64,000 bases of DNA from Trichopria drosophilae (taxonomy: Eukaryota; Arthropoda; Insecta; Hymenoptera; Diapriidae): assembly GCA_030407085.1 (NCBI GenBank), contig CM059585.1:87434501-87498500 (forward strand). Reading direction: 5' to 3'. Below are positions 1 through 10,434 of this stretch, piece by piece; position 1 is the first letter of the stretch, and each line of letters begins with the position of its first letter. The translations under genes were made by a program, and so were the position numbers. Under the pieces are notes generated by a model, which worked only from the letters and a program-made list of their open reading frames with translations, was not told where the DNA came from and did no database searches.

Positions 1-149
1 TATATACGGTATGTGGACTGCCGCTACAAGCGCATGACGAATGGTGGGTGAACTCATTGAGGAGAAAAAGTTAAAATAATAGACGGAAAAAAGTTAAAAT
101 AAAGGACGCTGTTAAAGTAAGAAGAGTTAAAATAAGGGGAGGACTACTG
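1..149. repeat. Terminal part of a TA-flanked MITE, cut by the window edge
   Basis: The last 30 bases, reading GTTAAAATAAGGGGAGGAC then TACTG, closely match the right end of the MITE at 10168-10434 and are followed by TA. The motif GTTAAAATAA recurs several times before it. The left end would lie outside the window. A Tc1/mariner-type target (TA) is inferred from the flanks only. Confidence 0.45.
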
Positions 150-186
150 TATAGTTAATTAATTTTAAACAAATATATACAAAAAA

Positions 187-586
187 TTAACCATTTTTTT
201 AAACTCGTTTTTCGAAAATAAACACGTATAAACATATGTGACAAACTTGTCGTTTATATGTTTTTGGGGTCGCTGATTACGAAACCATTATCACATTTTC
301 GAAATTAAAAAAAGCGGATCCAATATGGCGCACCCAAATTCGGAATATTGGCTAATTTAATTGAAACTCGACACTTCGAGGTCTTTGGGCGGACAAAAGT
401 ACGAAAAACAATTTTAGATATCGAATTTGTGTACCACATTTACTTTGGAATAACTGAATATTGGATTCGCCATTTTTAATTTCGAAAATCTGACAATTGA
501 TTCGTAATCAGCGACCAAGAAAACTCCCGAGTAACAAGTTTTGAGTCAACTGGACGAAAAGAAAAAATCGTCGCTCAAAGGGTTAA
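187..586. repeat. Degenerate TTAA-bounded palindromic repeat (CGCTGATTACGAA family)
   Basis: The stretch carries the hallmark words of a dispersed palindromic family in this window: TCGCTGATTACGAA near 270, GGATCCAATATGGCG near 316, and the inverted counterpart TTCGTAATCAGCGACC near 500. It ends CAAAGGGTTAA, typical of the family's TTAA-flanked right end. The left end at TTAA 187-190 is a guess because the terminal bases have diverged. Confidence 0.5.
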
Positions 587-631
587 GGCATTAAGGCGTT
601 AAGGCACAGATTAATTAATCTGTGGTTCAGA

Positions 632-1775
632 GGGTTCTAAAGTGGTCTGCCGGTAAGGTAGGCAAATTCACTAAAAAACGTAAATAAAAGATGACTGTCT
701 AACATTTTTAAAATTCGGGCTCTGTTGACGATATTTTAACCACTATAAACAGTTTCCTAGAACATACCAAAGATATTAATTGAGAACTGACCGAGAATTT
801 TTGGAAATAAGTGATTTTTATTTGTATCCGAAAATTCTCGTCAGTTCTCAATTAATATGTTTGGTATTTTCTAGGAAACCGTCTATAGTAATTGAAATTG
901 CCCTTACAGAGCCCGAATTTTGAAAAAGACATTCAATCATTTTTTATTTACGGTTTTTAGTGAAAATTCCTGCCTTATCCGTCGGGCACTTTAGAACCCC
1001 TTTAAAGTAGACTGAATAAAATTTTCAAAATTCGGGCTCTGTAAAGGCAATTGTAATTATTACAGACAGTTTCGCAGAAAATATCAAAGAAATTAGTTGA
1101 AAACTGACCGAGAATTTTCGGAAATAAATAAAAATCACTCATTTCCAAAAATTCACCGTAATTTCTTGACTAATTTCTTTGATATTTTCTAAAATTTGAG
1201 TTTAAGGGGGTTCTAAAGTACTCCACCAATAAGGTATGAATTTTCACTAAAAACCCTAAATAAAAAGTGACTGAATCGATTTTTCAAAATTCGGGCTCTG
1301 TAAGGGTAATTTTAATTACTACTGACGGTATCCCGGAAAATGCAAACAAAAGTAATTGAGAAATGACCGAGAATTTTCGGAAATAAGGTATTTTTATTTA
1401 TGTATTTCCGAAAATTCTTGGTTAGTTCTGAATTAATATCTTTGGTATTTTGTAGGTCACTGTTTATAGTGCTTAGAATTGCCCTTATAGATCCCGAATT
1501 TCGAAATTTTTATTCAGTCATCTTGAATGTATGTTTCCTAGGGGCTTTTGATAAATTAGAAATTTTCACTAAAACCGTAAATAAAAAAAGACTTATGCGA
1601 TTTTTCAAAATTCAGTCTCCGGCCAGTTTTCAATTAATGTCTTTGGTATTTTCTAGGAAACCGTCTATAGTAATTAAAATTGCCTTTACAGATCCCGAAT
1701 TTTGAAAATTTTATTCAGTTATCTTTAATTTACGTTTTTTTGTAAAACTTCTGATTTATCGGTGGAGCACTGTAA
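632..1775. repeat. Three consecutive related palindromic units
   Basis: Unit 1 (632-1000) begins GGGTTCTAAAGTGG and ends with its inverse CACTTTAGAACCCC. Its arms meet near 815 and share CAAAATTCGGGCTCTG and CTGACCGAGAATTTT with their inverses. Unit 2 (about 1001-1205) is a shorter relative. Unit 3 (about 1206-1775) repeats the plan, from TTCTAAAGTACTCCACC to GGTGGAGCACTGTAA. No transposase frame is seen, so these are foldback elements or MITEs of unknown superfamily. The short frame at 1400-1705 is only a reading of one arm. Confidence 0.75.
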
Positions 1776-1910
1776 TGAATAGAGCATTTCACGCTGTGAC
1801 GTCACGACAGGTCACGCGTCCCTAAAATCCAAGATGGAGGATACTGGAGGACAAACAAACCGCGTTTTCCTTTAAATTAGAATTGACGATAAGAGAAAAA
1901 AATATTATTT

Positions 1911-2138
1911 ATGTATTTTAAGGCAAATATGGTCTCATTTTGTTGTATTGTAGGTTGTTCAAAACGTGAAGATAGAGATAGAATATCATTTTATCGTATT
2001 CCGAGCATAATAAGTATTAATAATCGCAAATACATGACAACAGATCGTCATAAAACGAATGGTTCTGAAAGTCTTACTGAAGATGCTGACAAAGTGATTA
2101 AACTTTCCAAAAGCAAGTTCGTTTTCTTGAATCGTTAG
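1911..2138 (+). pseudogene. Truncated THAP zinc-finger fragment (left arm)
   Basis: This 75-codon frame opens with a short leader and then MVSFCCIVGC, followed by SFYRIP: the first cysteine pair and aromatic/proline block of the C2CH THAP finger. The frame leaves the homologous sequence after LSKS and ends in unrelated residues, so the second half of the finger (tryptophan and C-x2-H) is missing and no stable finger can form. It differs from the right-arm copy at two residues over the shared part. It is a captured fragment of a transposase or THAP gene, not a working gene. Confidence 0.7.
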
Positions 2139-2755
2139 TTTTTATTTATTTGGTGTGCTTTTCTATTTGACACGATTAAAGATTATTATCAAATTAAAAA
2201 CATTCATTGTAGATTCAACGTAAATTAAAAATTCAGACAGACAGGAAACGACACATAAAATAAAACCTGTATATTTTGAAAGTTTCTTACTATATATATG
2301 TAGTAAGAAATTTCACAACGCCTTTTCAGTGTAGAGTTATTATTGCTTCAACAGCTACTGGAGCTGTCGATAGGGTTCGTGTATCTGTAAGAGTCACCGA
2401 TATAACTTATAGTCATAGGAAATGTAAATATATATTAGTAAAAAATATATTAAATCTCTTCTAATATAACATATAATGTTCAATAAATTAAAAACACGAT
2501 TACCCGTTGCTTATATCGCTTGTACCTGTCGAGATCGGTTTGACTTTTTAAAGCATTGCCAATTTTATAGCCAAGATTTTGGCATGGTGCCCAGTCTGGG
2601 TTTGTTGTGTCTTCCAAAGAAGCGGGGTTTCCTGGTGTGCAGGATAGATATATTTAAAATTTAAAATTTAAAATTAAATTAATGAAATTCGTTCATGTAT
2701 ACCTGAAATAAAATGTCTTGCGCACACACGAAAATATTTTAATTTTTGAATTTTA

Positions 2756-3025
2756 TTAAGTTAATTTTAGGGAATCAGACAATTTTCCCCTTTTTATCAC
2801 TGTTTCCCAAGCTCTTTGTCTGCTTTTGGAAAGTTTAATCACTTTGTTAGCATCTTCAGTAAGACTTTCAGAACCATTCATTTTATGACGATCTGTTGTC
2901 ATGTATTTGCGATTATTAATACTTATTATGCTCGGAATACGATAAAATGATATTCTATCTCTATCTTCACGTTTTGAACAACCTACAATACAACAAAATG
3001 AGACCATATTTGCCTTAAAATACAT
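2756..3025 (-). pseudogene. Truncated THAP zinc-finger fragment (right arm)
   Basis: This is an inverted duplicate of the left-arm fragment and is longer. After LSKS it continues RQRAWETVIKRGKL, which fits the conserved tryptophan helix of THAP domains, then stops after SLKLT without the final C-x2-H. It therefore preserves more of the ancestral exon than the left arm, and was probably the template when the foldback arose. The frame sits at the inner side of the right arm, immediately inside the TTAA insertion. Confidence 0.7.
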
Positions 3026-3064
3026 AAATAATATTTTTTTCTCTTATCGTCAATTCTAATTTAA

Positions 3065-4579
3065 GGAGGTTCACCAGGTACCTACCGAGTCAAATGCAGA
3101 ATTATCGCCATTATGACTTCCATGGTAAGATAGACAAAAGTGACTTGGCAACGTCGCGTTCATACATTTACACATTCTCCCAATCAACCCCCACACAGCC
3201 CCAACATAATCGTTCGTGCCCGCCAATTACCCTGTATTTTTATATCAAAATGTCAAGAAAATGGTGTTATTGGAAAGGAAAGCGGGTGACCGAGAAAGTG
3301 CTTTTGAAAAGGAAACAACAGCAAACCATCGGGAAAAATATACGAAATTTATTTCAAAGTCGCAAAAAGTTAGTTTCTAATCTCGAAAAATTGGAAACTG
3401 ACGAGAAGGAAGCTGAGCTTGAAGGGCGACGAATTGTGCATTTAAAAGCCCTGGCTAATATAAAAAATATAATAATATTAAAAATTATGAAAATATGTTA
3501 CACTTTGTCATCATTTGTCAAAATATACTTATATAGAGTTTGTTATTCATTTCTGTGATAACCTATTGAAATTAAAATTTATGCCACGTAATTACTTTTT
3601 ACTGCATCTTCTTTCAAAGAATATTAACTGTTTGTTTTTACAACTCAGTACTAACAGCAAGATTCAAAAAATTATTTTAATTTAAGTAAATTTCTCAAAA
3701 AACTATTTGATTGACATTTTGAATCTCTAATTTTGAATTTTGCAAATCTGAGGTCCGATTCGTAATCAGCAATCCCAAAAACCCCCGAGAGACAAATTTT
3801 GTCTTGATGAAGCAGCAGCAATTGCTTTTCAGCATACATTTTTTCTAAAAAAAATATATATTTTGTATACTTCTTTTAATACAATAAAAAAATAAACATA
3901 ATAATAATGAAAACAATTCAATTATTTACATTTCTAAATATTTTGTGAAAATAAAGAAGCAAATTTGGATCAAAATCAGATTTTGATTACTTGAAAAATA
4001 AAAAAAAAATGACAAAGGTGTTGATCTGGATCGGCATCGTACAGGTAAGGTTAAAACGACATATGAACATACAATATATGTAAGAAACCATAATTAGTAT
4101 TTATATACATTTTATTCCGCCCGTGTCACGGTCATGCTATATTTCAAGTGAATCTAACGTTTGCTTCTTTTCAAATATCCCGCGATATTCCACGAAATAT
4201 TGCGACGTTGTCGCGCCTTGAGCATCGTCCATCCACATAACCGTAAACGACTTTTTTAGCTGTATTTGTTTATTTTATTTCTCGTCCCTAAAGGTAGGAA
4301 GAGACTTAATTCTTTCTGCAAATATCATGTCACACATTTTTTTATCAGCAGTATAAATTTTATGAAAAACTCAATGTTAATTCAATACGAATTTCATGAA
4401 TGTATACATGTTCCCATAAGACCCAATGTTAAAGTATCGTGAACATTTTTATTAATTTCTCTGCTCTGAAGGTACCTAGGGGCTTGAAACTTTGCAGGCA
4501 TTAATTTCTTTCATTGTTTAATCTGCTGTAATTTTTTCGTTAAATTCTCAATGTTAATTCTTTAACCTGGTGAACCTCC
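3065..4579. mobile_element. TTAA-flanked element inserted in the THAP foldback arm
   Basis: Terminal inverted repeats of 15 bp (GGAGGTTCACCAGGT at 3065-3079, its inverse at 4565-4579) are bounded by TTAA at 3061-3064 and 4580-4583. Excision to one TTAA restores the match between the two foldback arms. TTAA duplication is the mark of piggyBac-type transposition, although the termini do not start with the usual CCC. Inside are a 154-codon frame at 3094-3558 (+), lysine-rich and unrecognised, a fragment of the CGCTGATTACGAA repeat family near 3730-3800, and two degenerate 100-bp direct repeats (about 4280-4380 and 4460-4560). No transposase is visible, so it is non-autonomous. Confidence 0.75.
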
Positions 4580-4685
4580 TTAAAGGAAAACGCGGTTTGT
4601 TTGTCCTCCAGTATCCTCCACCTTGGATTTTAGGGACACGTGACCTGTCGTGACGTCACAGCGTGAAATGCTCTATTCCCTCCCA

Positions 4686-4751
4686 CTAGAGTCCCTCTAA
4701 TTACTAGAGGGACTCTACCTCCCACTGCCGTCTAGTGCCACCAGGCGGTCG
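4686..4751. promoter_or_regulatory. Hairpin plus CTCF-like site upstream of the TLS1 gene
   Basis: 4687-4718 is a near-perfect inverted repeat (TAGAGTCCCTCTA and its inverse around a short loop). It is followed by CCACCAGGCGGTCG at 4738-4751, close to the CTCF core CCACNAGGGGGCGC. The site lies about 270 bp before the TLS1 start codon and just outside the THAP foldback. An insulator or promoter role is inference. Confidence 0.3.
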
Positions 4752-5020
4752 AGTGTAGAATCAAGCAGTTCTAAGTAATTTTTATACTCATAGGTTTTGT
4801 ACCATGTGTTCAATGATCACACTGCTATTATGTCAGATTTCAGAAACGTCATTACATATTTTATAGATGTTTCGACTTCTGAGCAGTGAGAAGTTAACAT
4901 TGTTTGTATACAGTCAGAAACTTTATTAATTGTTATTGACTAGCTGTTTACAAGTAATAAAATCAGCTGTTGCATAAAAATAACAAATTGTCACTTCCCC
5001 AATTTTCTAAAAACGTCAAC

Positions 5021-6828
5021 ATGTCTGAAATTGAGGAGACGTCTACTGCACCAATTGTATTCAAAAAGAAAACCCGCAAACCTTTGCGGTTAAGGAAAGT
5101 TTCATCGTCTGATGACAGTGGAGAAGATGATAACGTTAGGTAAGTGTTTATTATTTAATATTTTGCAATTACCGACAAAGAATTTGACATACTGATATTT
5201 AAATTGTTGACAGAAAAGTATTACTAGTTACTAAAGCATCATTTTATTCACTTTAGGGCAAGAGTCGAGGAATTAAAAGTTGTCCAGAAATTCCGTCAAC
5301 GACAGAAAGGTGTTGATATCGTAGGTTTAGCTCTTGGTGAAAAGATGTCAACGACAAGTGCCTCAAATGTAAGTTACATAAAAACTTTATTTTATAACAT
5401 AAAAATTAATTATTTTATCTTTTAGTCTGATCCATTCAATATTAAAAATGGTGGAATGGTTAACATGGCAGCATTGAAAGGAGGTGCCATAAAACAAGAT
5501 GACGCTTACGATACGGGTATTGGAACTCAATTTAATGCAGAAACCAACAAACGTGACGAAGACGAGGAAATGTAAATGTTTGATTATTATATCGTTTAAT
5601 ACTTAATTTGACATTTCTCTAACTTATGGTTATGTTTAGGGTGAAATATATCGAAGAACAACTTTCAAAACGGAAAAACAAAAACAATGACGGATCAGAA
5701 CTAGAATCAATGAACGATAAACGAACGTATTGTTCTCCGGAAGAAGCAGCTCTTCAGGCAGTTCCTGAACATCTGCGACAAAGTTCAGCACATACAAGCG
5801 AGGAAATGTTGTCCAATCAAATGCTTTCTGGAATCCCCGAAGTTGATCTTGGCATCGAGTAAGTAATTATCAAACTAATACCAGATTTTAATCTAGTACT
5901 GAATAATAAGTAACGAAACAATTATTTAATTTAGAGCAAAAATTCGTAACATTGAAGCAACGGAAGATGCAAAATTAAAACTCTTGTGGGATCGACACAG
6001 AAAAAAGGAAGGACCATCTCAATTCGTACCCACAAATATGGCTGTAAATTTTGTGCAACATAATCGATGTAAGTATCGATTATTAACCCCTTCGTTGGCA
6101 CAGAAAATTCTACAAAAAGTGTCCAGAATGGCAGGAATTTTTGTTATCGCCATTTCGACTCCAACCCGTACTGAAGGGTTTTCGAGGTCGCTGATTACGA
6201 ATTTGAACTCAAAATTTGCAAATTGAAAATGGCGAATCCAATATGGTGGCCGAAAATGAAAAAAATTACTTGATTGTGATAAAATTTGTTACTCGGGGGG
6301 TTTTCGAGGTTGCTGATTGCGAATGTGAATCCGCCATCTTGAATTTTGAAATTTCAAGCTTGAATTCGTAATTAGGAACCCCGAAAACCCCTGAGTAACA
6401 AATTTCGTTACTACCGAGTAACTTTTTTCATTTTTTTTCATTTTCGGCCGCCATATTGCATCCGCCATTTTGAATTTTTAAATTTTGACTTCAGATTCGG
6501 ATTCAGCGACCCCAAAAACCCCCAAGTTAGACTTGGATTCCAAATCGGAGCAAGTTAAATAGAAAAAAACCGATGTGCGCACTATTGCGTCAATGCCAAC
6601 GAAAGGGTTAAAATCAATAATTGTTAGAGAAATATAAGAATAAAAGTTAATAATTCAATTGTTATTTTTACAGTTAATATCAACGAAGCTGAAAATAAGA
6701 AACGAAAATCGGACCAAAATGAGAAGAAATTCAGTCAACCTCATAAGGAAAAGTCGAAGGATAATGACGAAAAAGCCACAGATGATTATCATTATGAGAG
6801 GTTTAAAAAACAATTCAGGAGATTTTAG
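5021..6828 (+). CDS. C9orf78: C9orf78/TLS1 homologue, spliceosome-associated protein
   Basis: There are six exons: 5021-5139, 5257-5368, 5426-5571, 5640-5858, 5935-6068 and 6674-6828. All junctions are GT-AG and phases agree, giving 294 aa against about 289 in mammals. Recognisable blocks are an acidic N-terminus with SSDDSGEDD, NAETNKRDEDEEM, the invariant SNQMLSGIPEVDLGIE, FVPTNMAVNFVQHNR, and a C-terminus ATDDYHYERFKKQFRRF ending at the stop. Family members bind the helicase BRR2 in the spliceosome; the fission yeast relative Tls1 affects telomere silencing through splicing. The protein is soluble and charged, largely disordered, and expected in the nucleus. The start is the first ATG of the conserved frame, with no upstream exon needed. 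The last intron carries a TTAA MITE (6087-6607). Confidence 0.95.
6087..6607. mobile_element. PiggyBac-like MITE in TLS1 intron 5
   Basis: The element is flanked by TTAA at 6083-6086 and 6608-6611. Its termini are CCCCTTCGTTGGCA and, inverted, CCCTTTCGTTGGCA. The interior is palindromic, with TCGCTGATTACGAATTTG, CCAATATGGTGG and their inverses. It has no coding frame. It belongs to the repeat family also seen at 187-586, 57019-57495, 60493-60966 and 63310 onward. It lies wholly within the intron and leaves both splice sites intact. Confidence 0.85.
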
Positions 6829-7122
6829 GTATTACGGATTTTACTTTACGGTAGATTTTATCCAGTGCTTTGTACAAGGGTAGAAAACTTTCGGTAGTTT
6901 TCTACGCTTCTGTTAAGAACAAAATACCTCTGAATTGCTACCTCTTTCATTGGAGTTTCTTTTATTGTTACAATTCCAATGATCTGTATACCTCTTTTTT
7001 ACAATCTCTATCCATGAAATTGGTACGTGTAACTGTTATAGCATTACATTTTTCAATGTATTTAAAGACTGAAAAATTAAGTGGAATTATAATCATGTAT
7101 TATAATTAATTGTATAATTAAC

Positions 7123-7128
7123 AATAAA
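7123..7128 (+). terminator. Poly(A) signal of the TLS1 gene
   Basis: AATAAA lies 295 nt after the TLS1 stop codon, with T-rich sequence following. It is the first canonical hexamer I see downstream on this strand, so the 3' UTR is probably about 310-330 nt. Confidence 0.5.
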
Positions 7129-7189
7129 TCTTTGTAAGATATTGTTCTTAAAACTTTTGTTTTTATGAAAATCACCAAGTAAACCGGAA

Positions 7190-7420
7190 AACCGCAAAAA
7201 TTGGCCTTTTTTACCATTTTCGACGCCATAACTTCAGAAATATTCACCGCAGGACAAATGTTCTCTTTAAAAAAAGCTTGAAAATGAGCCGTCATTCATT
7301 GCAATAACTTGAAAAGAAGCCGAGTTATTGCAAAAAAAGAGTTTTTTTTCTTCTAAATTTCAATGGCTCTTCACTTAAATTCTGAGCCTCAGATTCAATT
7401 TTGGTACAGCAAAAAGTTAC
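7190..7420. repeat. Copy of a dispersed repeat (GAGTTATTGCAAAAA family)
   Basis: The words GAGTTATTGCAAAAA, a T-run, AAATTTCAATGGC and CAATTTTGGTAC recur in the same order at 35560-35805. They recur in palindromic form at 12672-13490 and 15760-16390. No coding capacity is seen. The related copies end in GGGTGTCTCAC or the inverse of TACAGGTGTCCCAG, typical of mariner-derived MITEs. Confidence 0.6.
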
Positions 7421-7575
7421 TTAGAATCAACTCAGGATTCCACTATTAGCCGGTTGGCATAGACAGCTTAAAGAAATAGCACTCTTCTATTGTCAAAATT
7501 GCTACCCAACATATTTCATCTTGAAAAAAAATATTTTGATGTTTTAGACATCCATAACGGACAGAATTTTTACTT

Positions 7576-7755
7576 TCATTCCGTCACGCATTCGTAACTG
7601 TCCGGAGAAATATGGTCGTACTTCCGAATAAGAAATGAATACCGAAGGCATGCATTTTGAACCGCTTGAATTCTAGACCAGTTTTTCTGCGTGATACAAG
7701 GGCCGTAAACAGTGATACAATATAACGAGTGGGGTAACACAATACTCAGCAATCG
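7576..7755 (-). pseudogene. Non-LTR retrotransposon reverse-transcriptase fragment
   Basis: The minus-strand translation contains LPHSLYCITVYGPC, then RIQAVQNACLRY, then IRKYDHISP. This order is typical of the C-terminal part of jockey/R1-type LINE polyproteins, after the reverse-transcriptase domain. Only some 60 residues survive, with no catalytic motif, so it is a dead 5'-truncated relic. The satellite at 7893-8310 lies upstream of it on this strand. Confidence 0.6.
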
Positions 7756-7892
7756 AGAGTGGATAGGATTGGATTGAAAATTCAAATGGATTGAATTCCG
7801 AAGAAAGGAATCCATCTGTATTCAATTTTACGAACACAATTACGAATGCAATCGGAAGCAGTATAAGAATACAAATAAATAAAGATTTATTC

Positions 7893-8310
7893 AAAGTTTA
7901 TTTTTTGAAAGAAAACTTTTTTTTGCATTGAAATGAATAACTTGGATAGTTTTGAGTTCGTAATATTGAATACGGATGTATTGAAAGTTTCGTTTTTGAA
8001 ATACAACTTTTTTTTGATTGAAATGAATACCCTTGGCTACTTTTGAATGCGAAATGTTGAATTCGGATGCATTCAATGTTTCGTTTTTAAATAGGAAACT
8101 TTTTTTGGATTGAAATGGATAAACTTAGGTAGTTTTGAATCCGTAATGTTGAATACGGATGCATTCAATATTTCGTTTTTAAAAAGGAAACTATTTTTGA
8201 ATAGAAATGAATACACTTAGATAGTTTCGAATCCGTAATATTGAATACGGATGTATTTAAGATTTAATTTTTAAAAAGAAAACTTTTTGGATTAATATGA
8301 ATTGAGAAAG
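7893..8310. repeat. Tandem satellite, unit about 92 bp, 4.5 copies
   Basis: Units begin near 7893, 7986, 8078, 8170 and 8262. Each runs through TTTCGTTTTTAAA, AAACTTTTTTTGGATTG, AAATGAATA and TTGAATACGGATGCATTCAA. Successive units differ at several positions, the middle two being most alike. Diverged pieces with GAATCC/GGATTC words flank the array on both sides (7760-7880 and 8310-8450). Confidence 0.75.
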
Positions 8311-9560
8311 TAACCTTTTTATTCGTATGAACGAATAGAATTGTATTTACGTATTAAAATGGATTCACCGTTGACCAAAGTATGGATTCACAATTTAATA
8401 ATTGAATCCAATTCTATACAACTCTATCCAAATTCGATTGCTGGGTAGCTTTACATAATCTAATTTTAGTTTCACTTGAGAAATTTCATCTATAGGGGTA
8501 TAACTGACGTAATCTCGCATAACAAATCGATCAAGTCCAAGTTTCCTCGCTTCTTGAACAACTGTAATGATGTTACCTTTTAAATAAATCATTATTTGAC
8601 TGCAACTAATCTTGGAAAGTTGGTTTGAACTCTCGATCATTACAATTTTTTATTTTAGAGGGTTAATAACTAAAGCGTTATTATCAGCCCAATTTTCAAT
8701 ACTAATAATTTTCTTCACTTATTGAAGAATATCAGGTTGTATCATTCTGTGCTGTATCGATATCATTGATTCATTGTAAATCAAAATATAAATCTATTTT
8801 TAATATCGCAGTACAACATTAAAAAAGAAATACTGTCTAAGTAACTTCTGTACTTACACTAAAATAAAATACAAATAGCCCAGTAAAATGGGGAAATTTG
8901 GATTAAAAAATGAGTAGCGAGTTGAAAATTTGTCGTACTTTTTACTGTCTCAAATGTCCCCATCCGTACAATCTGCCTGGTGGACATTTATTTAACGCAC
9001 TGTTCATGGCATTAAAGTTGCTTAATTTTACAGAATTCATAAAAATGAAAAATTGTCCATGTTTTCTATAGCCAGTTTATCATCGCTATTAATTAAACAA
9101 AAAATTGTCGACAAAGTCATTGTTGTAGGAAATTTTGTAAACTTTCTTTTTGTTTATATGAAATTTTGTCGTAAAATTAATACCAACAAAGATATTTGCA
9201 ACAAAAGAATAGCAAAATACCCATTAGTAAAGTTTTCATGCCTCGCATTTCCTTTATATATATATCCAAAGTGTTTTGAAGGGGATGAAATTAGCTGTAA
9301 AATTAGCATCAGTTGGAGTTTCTACGAAGAATTATTGAAGAGTTACAGCCGTTTGAAGTTTCATGCAAAACAGTCAAAATTAGTAACAATTACGATTTTT
9401 GTGTAAAGACAAGCGTACAATTTTTTGTTTGAAATCGGTTTTCAACTGATTTTACTAGTTTTTATATATAAAAATTCAAACAAAAAAATTGTTCGCTTGT
9501 TTTCACACAAAAATCGTAATTGTTACTAATTTTGACTGTTTTGCATGAAACTTCAAGGCT

Positions 9561-9760
9561 GTAACTCTTCAACAATCCATCGTAAAAACTCCAACTGATG
9601 CTAATTTTACAGCTAATTTCATCCTCTTCAAAACACTTTGGACACTACTACTGCCTAAGTGTAACTCTTCAACAATCCATCGTAAAAACTCCAACTGATG
9701 CTAATTTTACAGCTAATTTCATCCTCTTCAAAACACTTTGGACACTACTACTGCCTAAAT
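9561..9760. repeat. 100-bp tandem duplication
   Basis: 9561-9660 and 9661-9760 match base for base except near their ends (CCTAAGT against CCTAAAT). The left arm of the surrounding palindrome has only one copy, so the duplication arose after the foldback. Confidence 0.9.
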
Positions 9761-10167
9761 GTAGCCAAAAAATACTTATTTACAAAAAAGTACATGAAAA
9801 TAACAATTTTTCATATTTTTTTTTGTACCATCATGGATTTATGATGAAAATGATTTTCTTAGTAAACATATAGATTCAAAATTTCATTATCTACAACTTT
9901 CATTATATGTATTTTTCACATACCAAGCACGGTTTTCGTGTAATTATTGATTTTATCGCAAAAAAGTTCCGATTATGCGTTAATTTGTTTTTTACACGTT
10001 CATATCTCCGCTAACATTATACGTACAGCATTACATAAAAAAAAGGAAATTGTTCGTAATTTCATCCACTACAACTTTTATTTGAAGCATTTTGCGATCC
10101 GAATGGTTATTTTTTACTTATAAGCAAAAAACGCGCTCGTTACAGTTGCTCCGCAAAACTGCCAATA

Positions 10168-10434
10168 CAGTAGAATCCCTCTTATTTCAGTTGTCGAACC
10201 CCTCTTATTTTAATCGTTTCCCCTCACGTCTTCCCTCACCACCGCTCGAACAGAACGTAAAATATCGCGATGTTAATATCGATATTTCAAAATATCGATG
10301 ACTTTGCCGATATTCAGCCTTATACAACGTCAAATTTTATGTGTATGTGCGTAGAGGTAAGGGGAAAATTGAAATAAGAGGGGTCGGCGCCATCTTGAAA
10401 AACTTTAACAGTTAAAATAAGAGGGGTCCTACTG
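10168..10434. mobile_element. TA-flanked MITE (Tc1/mariner-like)
   Basis: It is flanked by TA at 10166-10167 and 10435-10436. The termini are CAGTAGAATCCCTCTTATTT and, inverted, CAGTAGGACCCCTCTTATTT. It is 267 bp long and non-coding. The right end matches the one at 120-149. It sits inside the foldback element 8880-10722. Confidence 0.8.

Larger units (their letters stand above)
1777..4676. mobile_element. Foldback element with THAP-containing arms, interrupted by a TTAA insertion
   Basis: The left arm, 1777-2115, starts GAATAGAGCATTTCACG. The right end, read on the minus strand from 4676, starts the same way and stays nearly identical through the CTGTGACGTCACGACAGG stretch. The match breaks at 4584, resumes at 3064 and continues to 2821. 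Removing 3065-4579 plus one TTAA leaves arms of about 340 bp around a 700-bp spacer. Both arms encode the start of a THAP domain, the DNA-binding module of P-type transposases, so derivation from a P/THAP transposon is inferred. No clear 8-bp target duplication is visible. The spacer 2116-2820 holds only short unrecognised frames (2276-2464 and 2476-2664). Confidence 0.75.

Noticed and set aside
7893..8310. CRISPR-like array
   Set aside because: Units are head-to-tail diverged satellite copies without unique spacers, in a eukaryotic genome.
9053..9406. 117-codon frame as a gene
   Set aside because: It lies in the left arm of a palindrome whose other arm has the same sequence interrupted by stops and a duplication.
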